From assembly GCA_024762625.1 (NCBI GenBank), contig JANTHA010000102.1, positions 1 through 7,545 of the forward strand: DNA of 7,545 nt, given 5' to 3'. Both the position numbers and the translations under genes were made by a program. The notes beneath the pieces are model-generated. The model made no database searches and was not told where the DNA came from. It saw only the letters and a list, made by a program, of their open reading frames with translations. The stretch comes from Thiotrichaceae bacterium. Its GTDB lineage: Bacteria; Pseudomonadota; Gammaproteobacteria; Thiotrichales; Thiotrichaceae. Shown here in pieces: positions 1 through 6,671 of this stretch. Each line of letters opens with the position of its first letter. Position 1 is the stretch's first letter.

Positions 1-17
1 TATTACCAAAGTCTGTA

Positions 18-156
18 GGGTACCTCTATTAATTAGGATTTTCGTTCGAGTTCAAGGCGGATGGATTTCGAGAACCGCAGTGTATAAATCATACATGAGG
101 ATCGAAGAAATTCATCCAACGCAGAAATCGGGCGAAAAGACAATTAATAGGGATGC
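18..156. repeat. MITE-like long imperfect inverted repeat, non-coding
   Basis: The two halves of this stretch pair along nearly their whole length around a short centre at about 86-90. Outer arms share CTATTAATT (left at about 26-34, complement at 141-149). Next come TTTTCG/CGAAAA blocks (left about 40-45, right 133-138). Then come GGATGGATTTC (59-69) against GAAATTCATCC (107-117), and an innermost TGTAT/ATACA pair (81-85 and 91-95). The element is flanked by the direct 6-mer TCTGTA at 12-17 and 157-162, which could be a target-site duplication. It has no ORF of useful length, so it would need a transposase supplied elsewhere. I infer a miniature inverted-repeat element or other dispersed palindromic repeat. 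A structured RNA formed by read-through is an alternative. I do not recognise a named family. Confidence 0.6.
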
Positions 157-190
157 TCTGTAAGCACTAGCGAACTAATAACGAGCAACT

Positions 191-228
191 AAAGCCCTGG
201 CAGTAACATTCTGTCAGGGCTTTTTTTT
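191..228 (+). terminator. Rho-independent terminator of an upstream gene
   Basis: A 13-bp stem (191-203 with 211-223, one G-U pair) encloses the 7-nt loop TAACATT. The 3' arm runs into eight consecutive T residues (221-228). Polarity is plus strand, so it should end a transcript entering from the left of the window. The palindromic element at 18-156 lies between that gene and this terminator. Confidence 0.85.
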
Positions 229-301
229 GCTTAATCCTTCAACAAATTTGTATTGATGCAAACAGCGATTCAGAAAGCGTAGAAAATGCAAGTGATTTAA
301 C

Positions 302-330
302 TTGTTGCTCTTTAGAAAGCATACTATTAT
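302..330 (+). promoter_or_regulatory. Candidate sigma-70 promoter for the metallophosphoesterase gene
   Basis: TTGTTG (302-307) and TATTAT (325-330) are separated by 17 bp and followed by the GC-rich discriminator CCGCGCC (331-337). The predicted start of transcription is near 337. That argues against the upstream TTG at 302 as a translation start and favours ATG 338 (almost leaderless) or ATG 359 (short leader). Inferred from consensus matching only. Confidence 0.45.
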
Positions 331-358
331 CCGCGCCATGAAAGATTCTAGAAAGAAT

Positions 359-856
359 ATGACCATTGCCGTCATATCCGATACCCACGCCCACCTTGAT
401 CCTCGTGTTGCTGATATAGTAAAAACATGCGATGTTGCTGTACATGCGGGCGATATTTGTGGGACGCATATTCTTGAAGAAATGCAGCCCAAAAGCGGCA
501 AAGTGTATGCCGTCTCAGGCAATAATGATCCCTACTGCCATAGTGAAACCACATTGCCTGATGTGCTTAGTTTTGATGCGCCAGGCGGAAAAATCACGGT
601 AGAGCATGGACATGAACATGGCATGCACAAGCCATCGCATGATTCGTTAAGGAAAACGCACCCTGATTCGAAAATGATTATTTATGGACATACGCATAAA
701 AAAGTCGTTGATAAAGACGCCACTCCCTGGATCGTAAACCCCGGCGCAGCGGGGCAGACGCGCACCCATGGCGGCCCCTCCTGCCTGGTGATTGAGTGTA
801 GCGCCGAGAAGGAATGGGATATAAAAATTTACCGTTTTGAGGAAGCGCAACATTAA
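359..856 (+). CDS. YfcE/MJ0936-type metallophosphoesterase
   Basis: Small calcineurin-like phosphoesterase of 165 aa, the usual length for the YfcE/MJ0936 family, whose members are cytosolic, divalent-metal-dependent phosphodiesterases tested mainly on artificial substrates. All metal-ligand motifs are visible in order: SDTHAH (D8, H10), AGD (D32), GNND (N55), EHGH (H83 or H85) and GHTH (H111, H113), followed by NPGAAG. No signal peptide or membrane segment is seen. I chose ATG 359 because MTIAVISDTH matches the canonical family N-terminus. In-frame ATG 338 adds seven residues, and TTG 302 adds 19 but overlaps the candidate promoter. The ribosome-binding site is weak for every choice (AGAAAG just before 359). 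The gene stands alone, after a terminator and before a 272-bp spacer. The physiological substrate cannot be told from sequence. Confidence 0.9.
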   Translation: MTIAVISDTHAHLDPRVADIVKTCDVAVHAGDICGTHILEEMQPKSGKVYAVSGNNDPYCHSETTLPDVLSFDAPGGKITVEHGHEHGMHKPSHDSLRKTHPDSKMIIYGHTHKKVVDKDATPWIVNPGAAGQTRTHGGPSCLVIECSAEKEWDIKIYRFEEAQH

Positions 857-1060
857 GGCTATATTCATAGTCCATAGAATATTATAATAACAAGCCGGGG
901 AATGATATCCAGTCCAGTCGAACACCAACAAATTACTCCTTAAAGTAACGTATTCCTGATCGTACTGAGATTCGGATTATCCTCCTTCGGTTTGTTTTAA
1001 AAAGCATCAATAGAGTAACCCCATGTTAATGCTCCATCCAGCCGGATTTGAGCGCGTAAA

Positions 1061-1092
1061 TTGCATCCATTGTTTTTAAAAATCAGTATACT
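1061..1092 (+). promoter_or_regulatory. Candidate promoter of the DUF302 gene
   Basis: TATACT at 1087-1092 is a good -10 element and sits inside the perfect 10-bp palindrome CAGTATACTG (1084-1093). The -35 is poor: TTGCAT at 1061-1066 gives a long 20-bp spacing. The predicted leader would be about 30 nt and would contain the AAGGAA ribosome-binding site. The rest of the 857-1128 spacer shows no terminator or gene that I can support. Confidence 0.35.
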
Positions 1093-1128
1093 GTTCATTA
1101 CTGCTAGCAAAACAAGGAACTGCAAATC

Positions 1129-1632
1129 ATGAAAACCTCCCCATTATTCTCCGCTTTGATACTTTCATTGATTCTTTCATTCTTCCCAGGCGCAACATTA
1201 CTTGCCGCCGACGACGTCGCTCCCAAGGCTACCCAGAGCGCCGCCAACAATGATATTGTCAAGGTCGCCAGCAAACATTCGGTAAAAGAAACCATGGACC
1301 GCTTTGAAAACATCGTGACCAAAAAAGGATTTACCATATTCGCACGTATTGATCATCACGAAGGAGCCAAAAAGATCGGGATGGATATGAATGACGCCCA
1401 AGTACTGATTTTCGGCAACCCCAAAGTCGGTACGCTAATCATGAAGCTTGATCCATCTGCGGGACTGGATTTGCCGTTGCGGGTGCTGGTTTATGCGGAT
1501 AATAATGGAAAAACATGGCTCAGCTACCATAATCCGCAAACGCTAAAACAAAGCTACCAGGTCGAAAACTCTCCCGTGATAGACAAGGTTGAAAAGGGGA
1601 TGGAGAAGCTGACCGCCAAGGCGGCTGAATAA
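1129..1632 (+). CDS. Secreted DUF302 domain protein
   Basis: 167 aa. A Sec signal peptide is clear: MKTS, then a hydrophobic stretch (residues 5-20), and likely cleavage after A26 or A27 before a DDVAPK mature start. The remainder matches DUF302: a helix-rich opening (KETMDRFENIVTKKGFTIF, about 52-70), a DHHEGAKKIG segment, and the family's core at about 93-138 with FGNPKVGT, DLPLRVLVY and the W-S-Y-H-NP segment. The protein is therefore expected in the periplasm. The biochemical role of DUF302 proteins is unknown to me, and I assign none. AAGGAA at 1114-1119, 9 nt before the ATG, supports this start. No cysteine is present in the mature part. The gene is flanked by a 272-bp spacer before and a 102-bp spacer after, so it is probably monocistronic. 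Confidence 0.85.
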   Translation: MKTSPLFSALILSLILSFFPGATLLAADDVAPKATQSAANNDIVKVASKHSVKETMDRFENIVTKKGFTIFARIDHHEGAKKIGMDMNDAQVLIFGNPKVGTLIMKLDPSAGLDLPLRVLVYADNNGKTWLSYHNPQTLKQSYQVENSPVIDKVEKGMEKLTAKAAE

Positions 1633-1661
1633 GTAGAACATAAACGCTTCTCATTCTTCAC

Positions 1662-1679
1662 TACTGTATCAATACAGTA
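1662..1679. promoter_or_regulatory. 18-bp palindrome, possible operator
   Basis: TACTGTATCAATACAGTA is a perfect inverted repeat of two 8-bp arms around CA. It lies 30 bp after the DUF302 stop and 55 bp before the next ATG. It is followed by TAAAATAAAC rather than a T-run, so it is a poor terminator. A transcription-factor site for the downstream gene is more plausible. It resembles a LexA box, but CTGT and ACAG are six bases apart rather than eight. The regulator is unknown. Confidence 0.4.
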
Positions 1680-1734
1680 TTAAAATAAACAAATAAGTTC
1701 ACTTAAACCAAAAATCCCAGTTTAGCAGGCGAAT

Positions 1735-3318
1735 ATGACAGTTCGACAAGGCTTTGTACGCATATCTATAGGCGGTGGTATTTTTCTTATTGTATTGTCA
1801 TTTATCTGGCCTCAAACCCTGTGGTTGCTGCTTCCGTTTTTAATGCTCGTCGCGCTTGGCGTATATGACATTAGTCAACGCAAACGAACGGTATTGAGAC
1901 TTTATCCGGTCATCGGCCGGTTCCGCTACATGCTCGAATTTGTGCGCCCCGAAATCCAGCAGTATTTTATTGAAACCGACACCAATGGCATGCCGATTAG
2001 TCGCGAGTTTCGCAACCTGGTTTACCAGCGCGCCAAAGGCGCGCGTGATACGCGACCTTTCGGAACGGTATTCGATGTTTACCGGCAGGGTTATGAATGG
2101 ATAAATCATTCGTTAGCGCCCGGCAGTAAAACAGAACAAAACCCACGCATTATTTTTGGCGAGAATAACTGCGCTCAACCTTACGCCGCATCACCGCTGA
2201 ATATCTCCGCAATGAGTTTCGGCGCGCTAAGCAAGCACGCTATTCTGGCTCTGAACAAGGGAGCGCAGGCGGGTGGTTTTGCACACAATACCGGCGAAGG
2301 CGGCGCGACGCCTTACCATCTGCAACATAGCGGCGACTTGATCTGGCAAATCGGCACGGGTTATTTTGGCTGTAGAACTCCCGCGGGCGATTTTGACGAA
2401 GCCGCATTCTGTGACATGGCTAACAGAACTGAAATTAAAATGATTGAAATAAAACTGTCGCAGGGCGCCAAACCCGGACACGGCGGCATTCTGCCCGGCG
2501 CAAAGGTAAACCAGGAAATCGCCGACATTCGCGGCGTTCCGGTGGGCGAAGATGTCATTTCACCAGCAGCGCATTCAGCGTTTTCGTCTCCAACAGGCTT
2601 ATTGGAATTTGTGACTCGCCTTCGTAAATTATCCGGCGGAAAACCGGTTGGCTTTAAACTATGCATTGGCCACAAATCTGAATTTCTGGCGATTTGCAAA
2701 GCGATGCTGGAAACAGGTTTGCACCCTGATTTTATCACTATTGATGGCTCAGAAGGCGGCACTGGCGCTGCCCCGATTGAACTCACCAATTCTGTGGGGA
2801 TGCCCTTATGGGATGCGCTCAACTTCGTCAACAATGCGCTCATTGCTTGCGGCTTGCGCGATGACATGCGCATTATCGCCGCAGGAAAAATCATCTCGGC
2901 CTTTCATATGCTGCGCGTCATGGCGCTAGGCGCAGATACGGTCAATTCTGCGCGCGGCATGATGTTTGCGCTGGGCTGTATCCAGGCGCGTCATTGTAAT
3001 ACCGGACAGTGCCCCAGCGGGGTCGCCACTCAAAACCCGACGCGTTATCAGGCGCTGGATGTAACTGACAAGGGAGAACGGGTAGCGCGCTACCATCAGT
3101 CGATGATTCGCCATTTGGTCGATTTACTGTCGGTTGCCGGATTAAGCAGCAGCCGCGATATCCGGCCACATCATATCAACCGGCGGGTAGATGGCGCCGA
3201 GATTAAAACCTATGCTGAAATATATGAATCACTGGAACCGGGCTGCCTTCTGAAATCGAAAACGATACCGGAACACTGGCGCGCAGACTGGAACGCCGCA
3301 AATGCCAATCGCTGGTAA
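1735..3318 (+). CDS. Membrane-anchored FMN-binding glutamate-synthase-like protein
   Basis: 527 aa, homologous to the FMN-binding synthase domain of GltB (COG0069 type). Residues 10-44 form two probable transmembrane segments split by a short WPQ turn. The PFGT-DVY-GYEWINHS segment (108-126) is typical of the stand-alone subfamily. Synthase motifs follow: SAMSFGALS (158-166), NTGEGG (185-190), GAKPGHGG-LPGAKV (244-258), DGSEGGTGAAP (337-347) and AAGKI (382-386). Cysteines C415, C421 and C426 (C-x5-C-x4-C, ending QCPSGVATQ) match the GltB 3Fe-4S ligands. The glutamine amidotransferase domain and the GltB beta-helix are absent, so it cannot release ammonia from glutamine by itself. Known members of this subfamily are often annotated glutamate synthase without proof of activity. 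The ribosome-binding site is weak (GCAGGCGA). The stop lies 23 bp from the convergent lipoprotein gene's stop. Confidence 0.9.
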   Translation: MTVRQGFVRISIGGGIFLIVLSFIWPQTLWLLLPFLMLVALGVYDISQRKRTVLRLYPVIGRFRYMLEFVRPEIQQYFIETDTNGMPISREFRNLVYQRAKGARDTRPFGTVFDVYRQGYEWINHSLAPGSKTEQNPRIIFGENNCAQPYAASPLNISAMSFGALSKHAILALNKGAQAGGFAHNTGEGGATPYHLQHSGDLIWQIGTGYFGCRTPAGDFDEAAFCDMANRTEIKMIEIKLSQGAKPGHGGILPGAKVNQEIADIRGVPVGEDVISPAAHSAFSSPTGLLEFVTRLRKLSGGKPVGFKLCIGHKSEFLAICKAMLETGLHPDFITIDGSEGGTGAAPIELTNSVGMPLWDALNFVNNALIACGLRDDMRIIAAGKIISAFHMLRVMALGADTVNSARGMMFALGCIQARHCNTGQCPSGVATQNPTRYQALDVTDKGERVARYHQSMIRHLVDLLSVAGLSSSRDIRPHHINRRVDGAEIKTYAEIYESLEPGCLLKSKTIPEHWRADWNAANANRW

Positions 3319-3341
3319 GTAAATTTTTATTAACGTCCCTG

Positions 3342-4595
3342 TTAATGCCCCTGCTTGTGGCGTTTATGTTTTTTGCCGTGTTTTGACCCACTGTGATGCA
3401 TCTTGAATGACATGCCCATCATATTCATGGGGCGCGCCTCGCGTAGCGTGATGGTTTTTATCAAACGCTGTTGCTTGCGGATAAGGGTTAGTTTCGTGGT
3501 AACGCCCGGTTTTTTATTCAAGGCCCAGAGCAATATGTCTTCACTACTGTGGATCGGCATGTTTCCAATACGGATAATCTTATCGCCTTTTTCAAGACCA
3601 GCTTTCGCTGCAGCGCTATGCGTCTGGACAAAACTAACGATCACGCCATTTTTAGCCTTGGCGTCTTTCATGGCGATTCCCAGCTTTCCTGCGGGCGGCA
3701 GCTTTTTGTCGGCGGAGAATAATAAATAATCTCCCTGCGAAGGCGCGGGAATACCTTGAACATTATTCAGCACCACCGCCGGCCTGGATTGGATGCGTCG
3801 TTGTAGCCGGTCGGGAATGCCTTCGCGGTTGATAAGATGACCGCCGCCCGCAAGGATCACCATTTTGTAATCCTGATGGGTTTTAAGAAAACGCGCCGCC
3901 TGCGCCGCCATGCCTTCATCCCAGGCGAGTTGCGCCTCCATAAATTGTTCGAAGCGCTTACTGCTGGTTCTCATATGACCGCCAAATACCTGCTTTAAGC
4001 GCGCCCTGTAAGCTGGATTAGACTTATCGAGCGTACGAGGCAACCGGGCGCGCTCTTGAGCTGTCAAGCCGACGATGCCTACCTGGGTAATGCGTTTGGT
4101 GATTTCCTTTGGCACATTCAGCGCCACCAGAGGAATCCTGTTCTGGCGCGCATAACGGAAAATAGGCTGATACAAACGGAAATCGTATTTCCAGCGATCA
4201 TACCAGTGCGTTCTTCGCAGCATTTCGTATTCGTTGATTTTGCCAGCAATATAGTCATCCAGCGCTTGTTGATAAGGCTGCTGAATCATTTCCAGGCCAA
4301 TCGCCATTTTTCCCCAGCGTTGATGCAGCCCCTTGATAACGGCGAGCTGGTTCAAGTGGTCGCTATAGCGCGTATGAACCTCACCGACCAGCACTGCTCT
4401 GTGGTTCGCCAGTTTTGGCAATATGGCGTTTAGTGATTTAAACGCCTTGAGATCAACCGCCGTAATTGTTTCAGTTGCAGAGTGGATTGAATGGTTCTGC
4501 TGCGTTTGCGCCGGTTTTTTAAAACCGGAACAGGCGCTAAGCGCAACAGACACTATAATCAGAATAAATAGTTTGGACTGGGTTTTTATATTCAT
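3342..4595 (-). CDS. ChaN/Tiki-type lipoprotein with C-terminal PDZ domain
   Basis: 417 aa. The N-terminus is a lipoprotein signal with lipobox L19-S20-A21-C22, so the mature protein should be lipid-anchored; S23 at +2 favours the outer membrane. Residues 55-280 resemble the ChaN/DUF399 haem-binding, Tiki-like fold: LVGEVHTRYSDH (E72, H74), GLEM (E102) and ILAGGGHL (H253). Campylobacter ChaN binds haem, and Tiki is a metalloprotease; which activity applies here is not shown. Residues 303-385 form a PDZ domain (LGIAM, GVIVSFV, AGLEKGDKIIRIG), suggesting peptide or protein binding. The tail (386-417) is basic and rich in His, Met and Lys (six His, five Met). The ribosome-binding site is poor. 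typA lies upstream on the same strand, but a terminator separates the two, so this gene should have its own promoter. Confidence 0.85.
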   Translation of the reverse strand: MNIKTQSKLFILIIVSVALSACSGFKKPAQTQQNHSIHSATETITAVDLKAFKSLNAILPKLANHRAVLVGEVHTRYSDHLNQLAVIKGLHQRWGKMAIGLEMIQQPYQQALDDYIAGKINEYEMLRRTHWYDRWKYDFRLYQPIFRYARQNRIPLVALNVPKEITKRITQVGIVGLTAQERARLPRTLDKSNPAYRARLKQVFGGHMRTSSKRFEQFMEAQLAWDEGMAAQAARFLKTHQDYKMVILAGGGHLINREGIPDRLQRRIQSRPAVVLNNVQGIPAPSQGDYLLFSADKKLPPAGKLGIAMKDAKAKNGVIVSFVQTHSAAAKAGLEKGDKIIRIGNMPIHSSEDILLWALNKKPGVTTKLTLIRKQQRLIKTITLREARPMNMMGMSFKMHHSGSKHGKKHKRHKQGH

Positions 4596-4601
4596 CGACT
4601 A

Positions 4602-4630
4602 CTTATATCAGCTACGACTGACAAAAACAA
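4602..4630 (-). promoter_or_regulatory. Candidate promoter of the ChaN-like lipoprotein gene
   Basis: Read on the minus strand, TTGTTT (4625-4630) and TATAAG (4602-4607) are 17 bp apart. The -35 lies in the T-rich tail of the typA terminator. The -10 ends 6 nt before the ATG, so transcription would begin at or next to the start codon, giving a leaderless or nearly leaderless mRNA. This agrees with the lack of a Shine-Dalgarno sequence there. Confidence 0.4.
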
Positions 4631-4660
4631 AAAAGCCGCAGTCGCGCCACGGCTTTTTTT
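4622..4660 (-). terminator. Rho-independent terminator of typA, possibly bidirectional
   Basis: AAAAAAGCCG (4629-4638) pairs with CGGCTTTTTT (4650-4659) around an 11-nt loop. On the minus strand the hairpin is followed by a T-rich tail (TTTTTTGTTTTTGT), which fits termination 26 nt after the typA stop. The plus strand also carries seven T residues (4654-4660), so it could act in both directions. Confidence 0.8.
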
Positions 4661-4685
4661 CAGGATAAGCTACCTTGAACAGTCA

Positions 4686-6503
4686 TTAATCTTTTTTACG
4701 CGATGCCGATTTGCGTTCGTGTTCCTTGAGCAACTTCTTGCGGATGCGGATGCTTTCCGGGGTGATTTCGACCAATTCATCGTCGTCAATAAATTCCAGC
4801 GCCTGCTCCAGCGTGAATTTAATCGGCTTGGTCAGAATCAGGTTTTCATCCGTGCCTGCGGCGCGAATATTAGTCAATTGTTTGGCTTTCAAAGGGTTGA
4901 CAACCAAATCATTATCGCGGCTGTGAATGCCGACCACCATGCCTTCATAGACTTCCTGAGCGTGCTCAATAAACATCTTACCGCGCTCCTGCAGGTTGAA
5001 TATGGCGAACGCAAGCGCCTTTCCGGTTGAGTTGGAAATCAGCACGCCATTGTTGCGCTGCCCGATCTCTTCATTGATGAACGGGCCATAGTGATCAAAC
5101 GAGTGATACATCAGGCCTGTGCCCGAAGTCATTGTCATGAACTCAGTCTGGAAACCAATCAGGCCGCGAGACGGAATGATATATTCAAGGCGCACCCGCC
5201 CCTTGCCGTCCGGCTCCATGTTTTGCAGCTGCCCCTTGCGCTCGCCCATTTTCTCCATGATGCCGCCCTGATGTTCTTCTTCTATATCTATGGTCAGGTT
5301 TTCATAGGGCTCTTCTTTATTCTCGCCTTCTCCACGCACCACGACTTCAGGACGCGATACGGCAAGTTCAAATCCTTCGCGACGCATGTTTTCAATCAGT
5401 ATGCCAAGATGCAGTTCGCCACGCCCGGAGACTTTGAATTTTTCCGGATCTTCACCGGGTTCAACGCGCAGCGCAACATTGTGCAGCAGTTCCTCTTCAA
5501 GTCGATCCTGAATATTTCGTGAAGTCACGTATTTGCCTTCTTTTCCGGCAAACGGCGAATTGTTAACCTGAAACGTCATGCTCACGGTCGGCTCGTCCAC
5601 GCTCATGGCGGGCAAGGCCTCGACATGCTCCGGATCGCACAAGGTATCGGAAATGAATAATTTATCCATACCCGTGAAAGCAATAATGTCGCCCGCCTGA
5701 GCTTCGTCAATATCAATGCGTTCAAGACCATGGAAGCCCATGGGTTGCAGAATGCGCCCATTGCGCACCTTGCCTTCGGCGTCAATCACCTTGACCGGCG
5801 AATTCTTTTTGATCTTGCCTTTTTTAATGCGGCCAATACCAATCAGGCCGGTATAGGAGTTGTAATCCAGCTGGCTGACCTGCATCTGAAAAGGCGCATC
5901 AGGGTCTACATCCGGATAACTAACATTATCAACAATCGCCTGGAATAATGGCGTCATGTCGCCGCCCGTCACATCGCTTTCAAGACCCGCATAACCATTG
6001 ATCGCGGACGCATAGACAACCGGAAAATCCAGTTGCTCGTCGCTTGCGCCAAGACGGTCAAACAGTTCAAAGGTTTGATCCAGCACCCAGTCGGGTCGTG
6101 ATCCGGGACGGTCGATTTTATTGATGACGACAATCGGCTTGAACCCCATGGCGAATGCTTTTGAGGTAACAAAACGGGTTTGCGGCATCGGGCCGTCTAC
6201 GGCGTCAACCAACAATAACACTGAATCCACCATTGACAGCACCCGCTCAACCTCGCCGCCAAAATCAGCGTGACCCGGCGTGTCTACAATATTGATGCGG
6301 TAGTCATTCCATTTGATGGCGGTATTTTTTGCCAGAATCGTGATGCCGCGTTCCTGCTCCAGATCATTGGAATCCATCATGCGTTCAGATATGTTGGCGC
6401 GCTCGCCCAATGTGCCAGATTGCTCCAGCAACTTGTCCACCAGTGTGGTTTTGCCATGGTCAACGTGGGCGATAATGGCGATGTTTCTTAAATTTTCTAT
6501 CAC
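4686..6503 (-). CDS. typA: Translational GTPase TypA/BipA
   Basis: 605 aa, full length for TypA/BipA, a ribosome-associated GTPase of the EF-G/LepA class. It is linked to 50S subunit assembly and to growth at low temperature and under stress. GTPase motifs: G1 AHVDHGKT (12-19), G2 RGIT (T55), G3 DTPGH (74-78), G4 NKID (128-131) and G5 ASA (165-167). The beta-barrel domain II follows, then domain III ([23 protein letters not shown]), an EF-G domain V-like region ([12 protein letters not shown]), and the BipA-specific C-terminal domain with [23 protein letters not shown] and the [15 protein letters not shown] segment. The tail is basic ([17 protein letters not shown]). The start is GTG at 6501-6503; [19 protein letters not shown] is the standard family N-terminus. 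Upstream is a leader of about 100 nt with degenerate repeats, and downstream a strong terminator. It is probably monocistronic and divergent from the globin gene. Confidence 0.97.
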   Translation of the reverse strand: MIENLRNIAIIAHVDHGKTTLVDKLLEQSGTLGERANISERMMDSNDLEQERGITILAKNTAIKWNDYRINIVDTPGHADFGGEVERVLSMVDSVLLLVDAVDGPMPQTRFVTSKAFAMGFKPIVVINKIDRPGSRPDWVLDQTFELFDRLGASDEQLDFPVVYASAINGYAGLESDVTGGDMTPLFQAIVDNVSYPDVDPDAPFQMQVSQLDYNSYTGLIGIGRIKKGKIKKNSPVKVIDAEGKVRNGRILQPMGFHGLERIDIDEAQAGDIIAFTGMDKLFISDTLCDPEHVEALPAMSVDEPTVSMTFQVNNSPFAGKEGKYVTSRNIQDRLEEELLHNVALRVEPGEDPEKFKVSGRGELHLGILIENMRREGFELAVSRPEVVVRGEGENKEEPYENLTIDIEEEHQGGIMEKMGERKGQLQNMEPDGKGRVRLEYIIPSRGLIGFQTEFMTMTSGTGLMYHSFDHYGPFINEEIGQRNNGVLISNSTGKALAFAIFNLQERGKMFIEHAQEVYEGMVVGIHSRDNDLVVNPLKAKQLTNIRAAGTDENLILTKPIKFTLEQALEFIDDDELVEITPESIRIRKKLLKEHERKSASRKKD

Positions 6504-6552
6504 GATTCTTTACTCGGTTGTTACTCTTGGTTGTTACGCTTTATTATTACTC
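6504..6552 (-). repeat. Degenerate tandem repeats in the typA leader
   Basis: Read as typA mRNA, four consecutive units start with G(A/C)GTAA: GAGTAATAATAAA (6552-6540), GCGTAACAACCAA (6539-6527), GAGTAACAACC (6526-6516) and GAGTAAAGAATC (6515-6504). Units are 13, 13, 11 and 12 nt. The last abuts the GTG start and supplies the only purine-rich stretch available as a ribosome-binding site. The nine-base GTAACAACC occurs twice. A function in ribosome loading or RNA binding is speculation. Confidence 0.45.
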
Positions 6553-6609
6553 TTCAAATGGCGATATAACGGCAACGTAAATGCGTATTCGCCATGCACA
6601 AGGGCGCGG

Positions 6610-6638
6610 ATTATACAAGTATTAAGCTTTGATTTATA
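6610..6638 (-). promoter_or_regulatory. Candidate typA promoter
   Basis: On the minus strand a perfect TATAAT (6615-6610) is followed by the GC-rich discriminator CCGCGCCC. At 17-bp spacing the -35 is only TATAAA (6638-6633), a poor match, so an activator or upstream contacts may be needed. Transcription would start near 6603, giving a leader of about 100 nt. Confidence 0.5.
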
Positions 6639-6640
6639 CT
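6611..6640 (+). promoter_or_regulatory. Candidate promoter of the truncated haemoglobin gene
   Basis: TATACT at 6635-6640 is a reasonable -10, with a weak -35 (TTATAC, 6611-6616) at 18-bp spacing. Transcription would begin near 6647 and include the AGGA ribosome-binding site at 6659-6662. It lies on top of the divergent typA promoter, so the two would compete for polymerase if both are real. Confidence 0.35.
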
Positions 6641-6671
6641 CCTAATTATCAATACATCAGGAAACACTAAT

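Noticed and set aside
302..358. Longer metallophosphoesterase starting at TTG 302
   Set aside because: The extra 19 residues overlap a good candidate promoter, and the family N-terminus begins at MTIAVISDTH (359). ATG 338 remains possible.
861..882. ATATTC/GAATAT hairpin after the metallophosphoesterase stop
   Set aside because: It is only six AT-rich base pairs with a 10-nt loop and no T-run, too weak to call a terminator.
1023..1079. Eighteen-codon ORF with two cysteines in the 857-1128 spacer
   Set aside because: There is no ribosome-binding site, no recognisable similarity and a length expected by chance.
1068..1095. LexA/SOS-box-like sequence near the DUF302 promoter
   Set aside because: TTGT and CAGT half-sites do not fit CTGT-N8-ACAG in either spacing or bases. 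The stretch is better read as an AT-rich promoter with a TATACT -10.
2361..2894. 177-residue open frame on the minus strand inside the glutamate-synthase-like gene
   Set aside because: It is fully antisense to a gene with unmistakable conserved motifs, and its translation resembles no family; it is a coding shadow.
5091..5522. 143-residue open frame on the plus strand inside typA
   Set aside because: It lies antisense to highly conserved TypA sequence and has no ribosome-binding site or recognisable motif.
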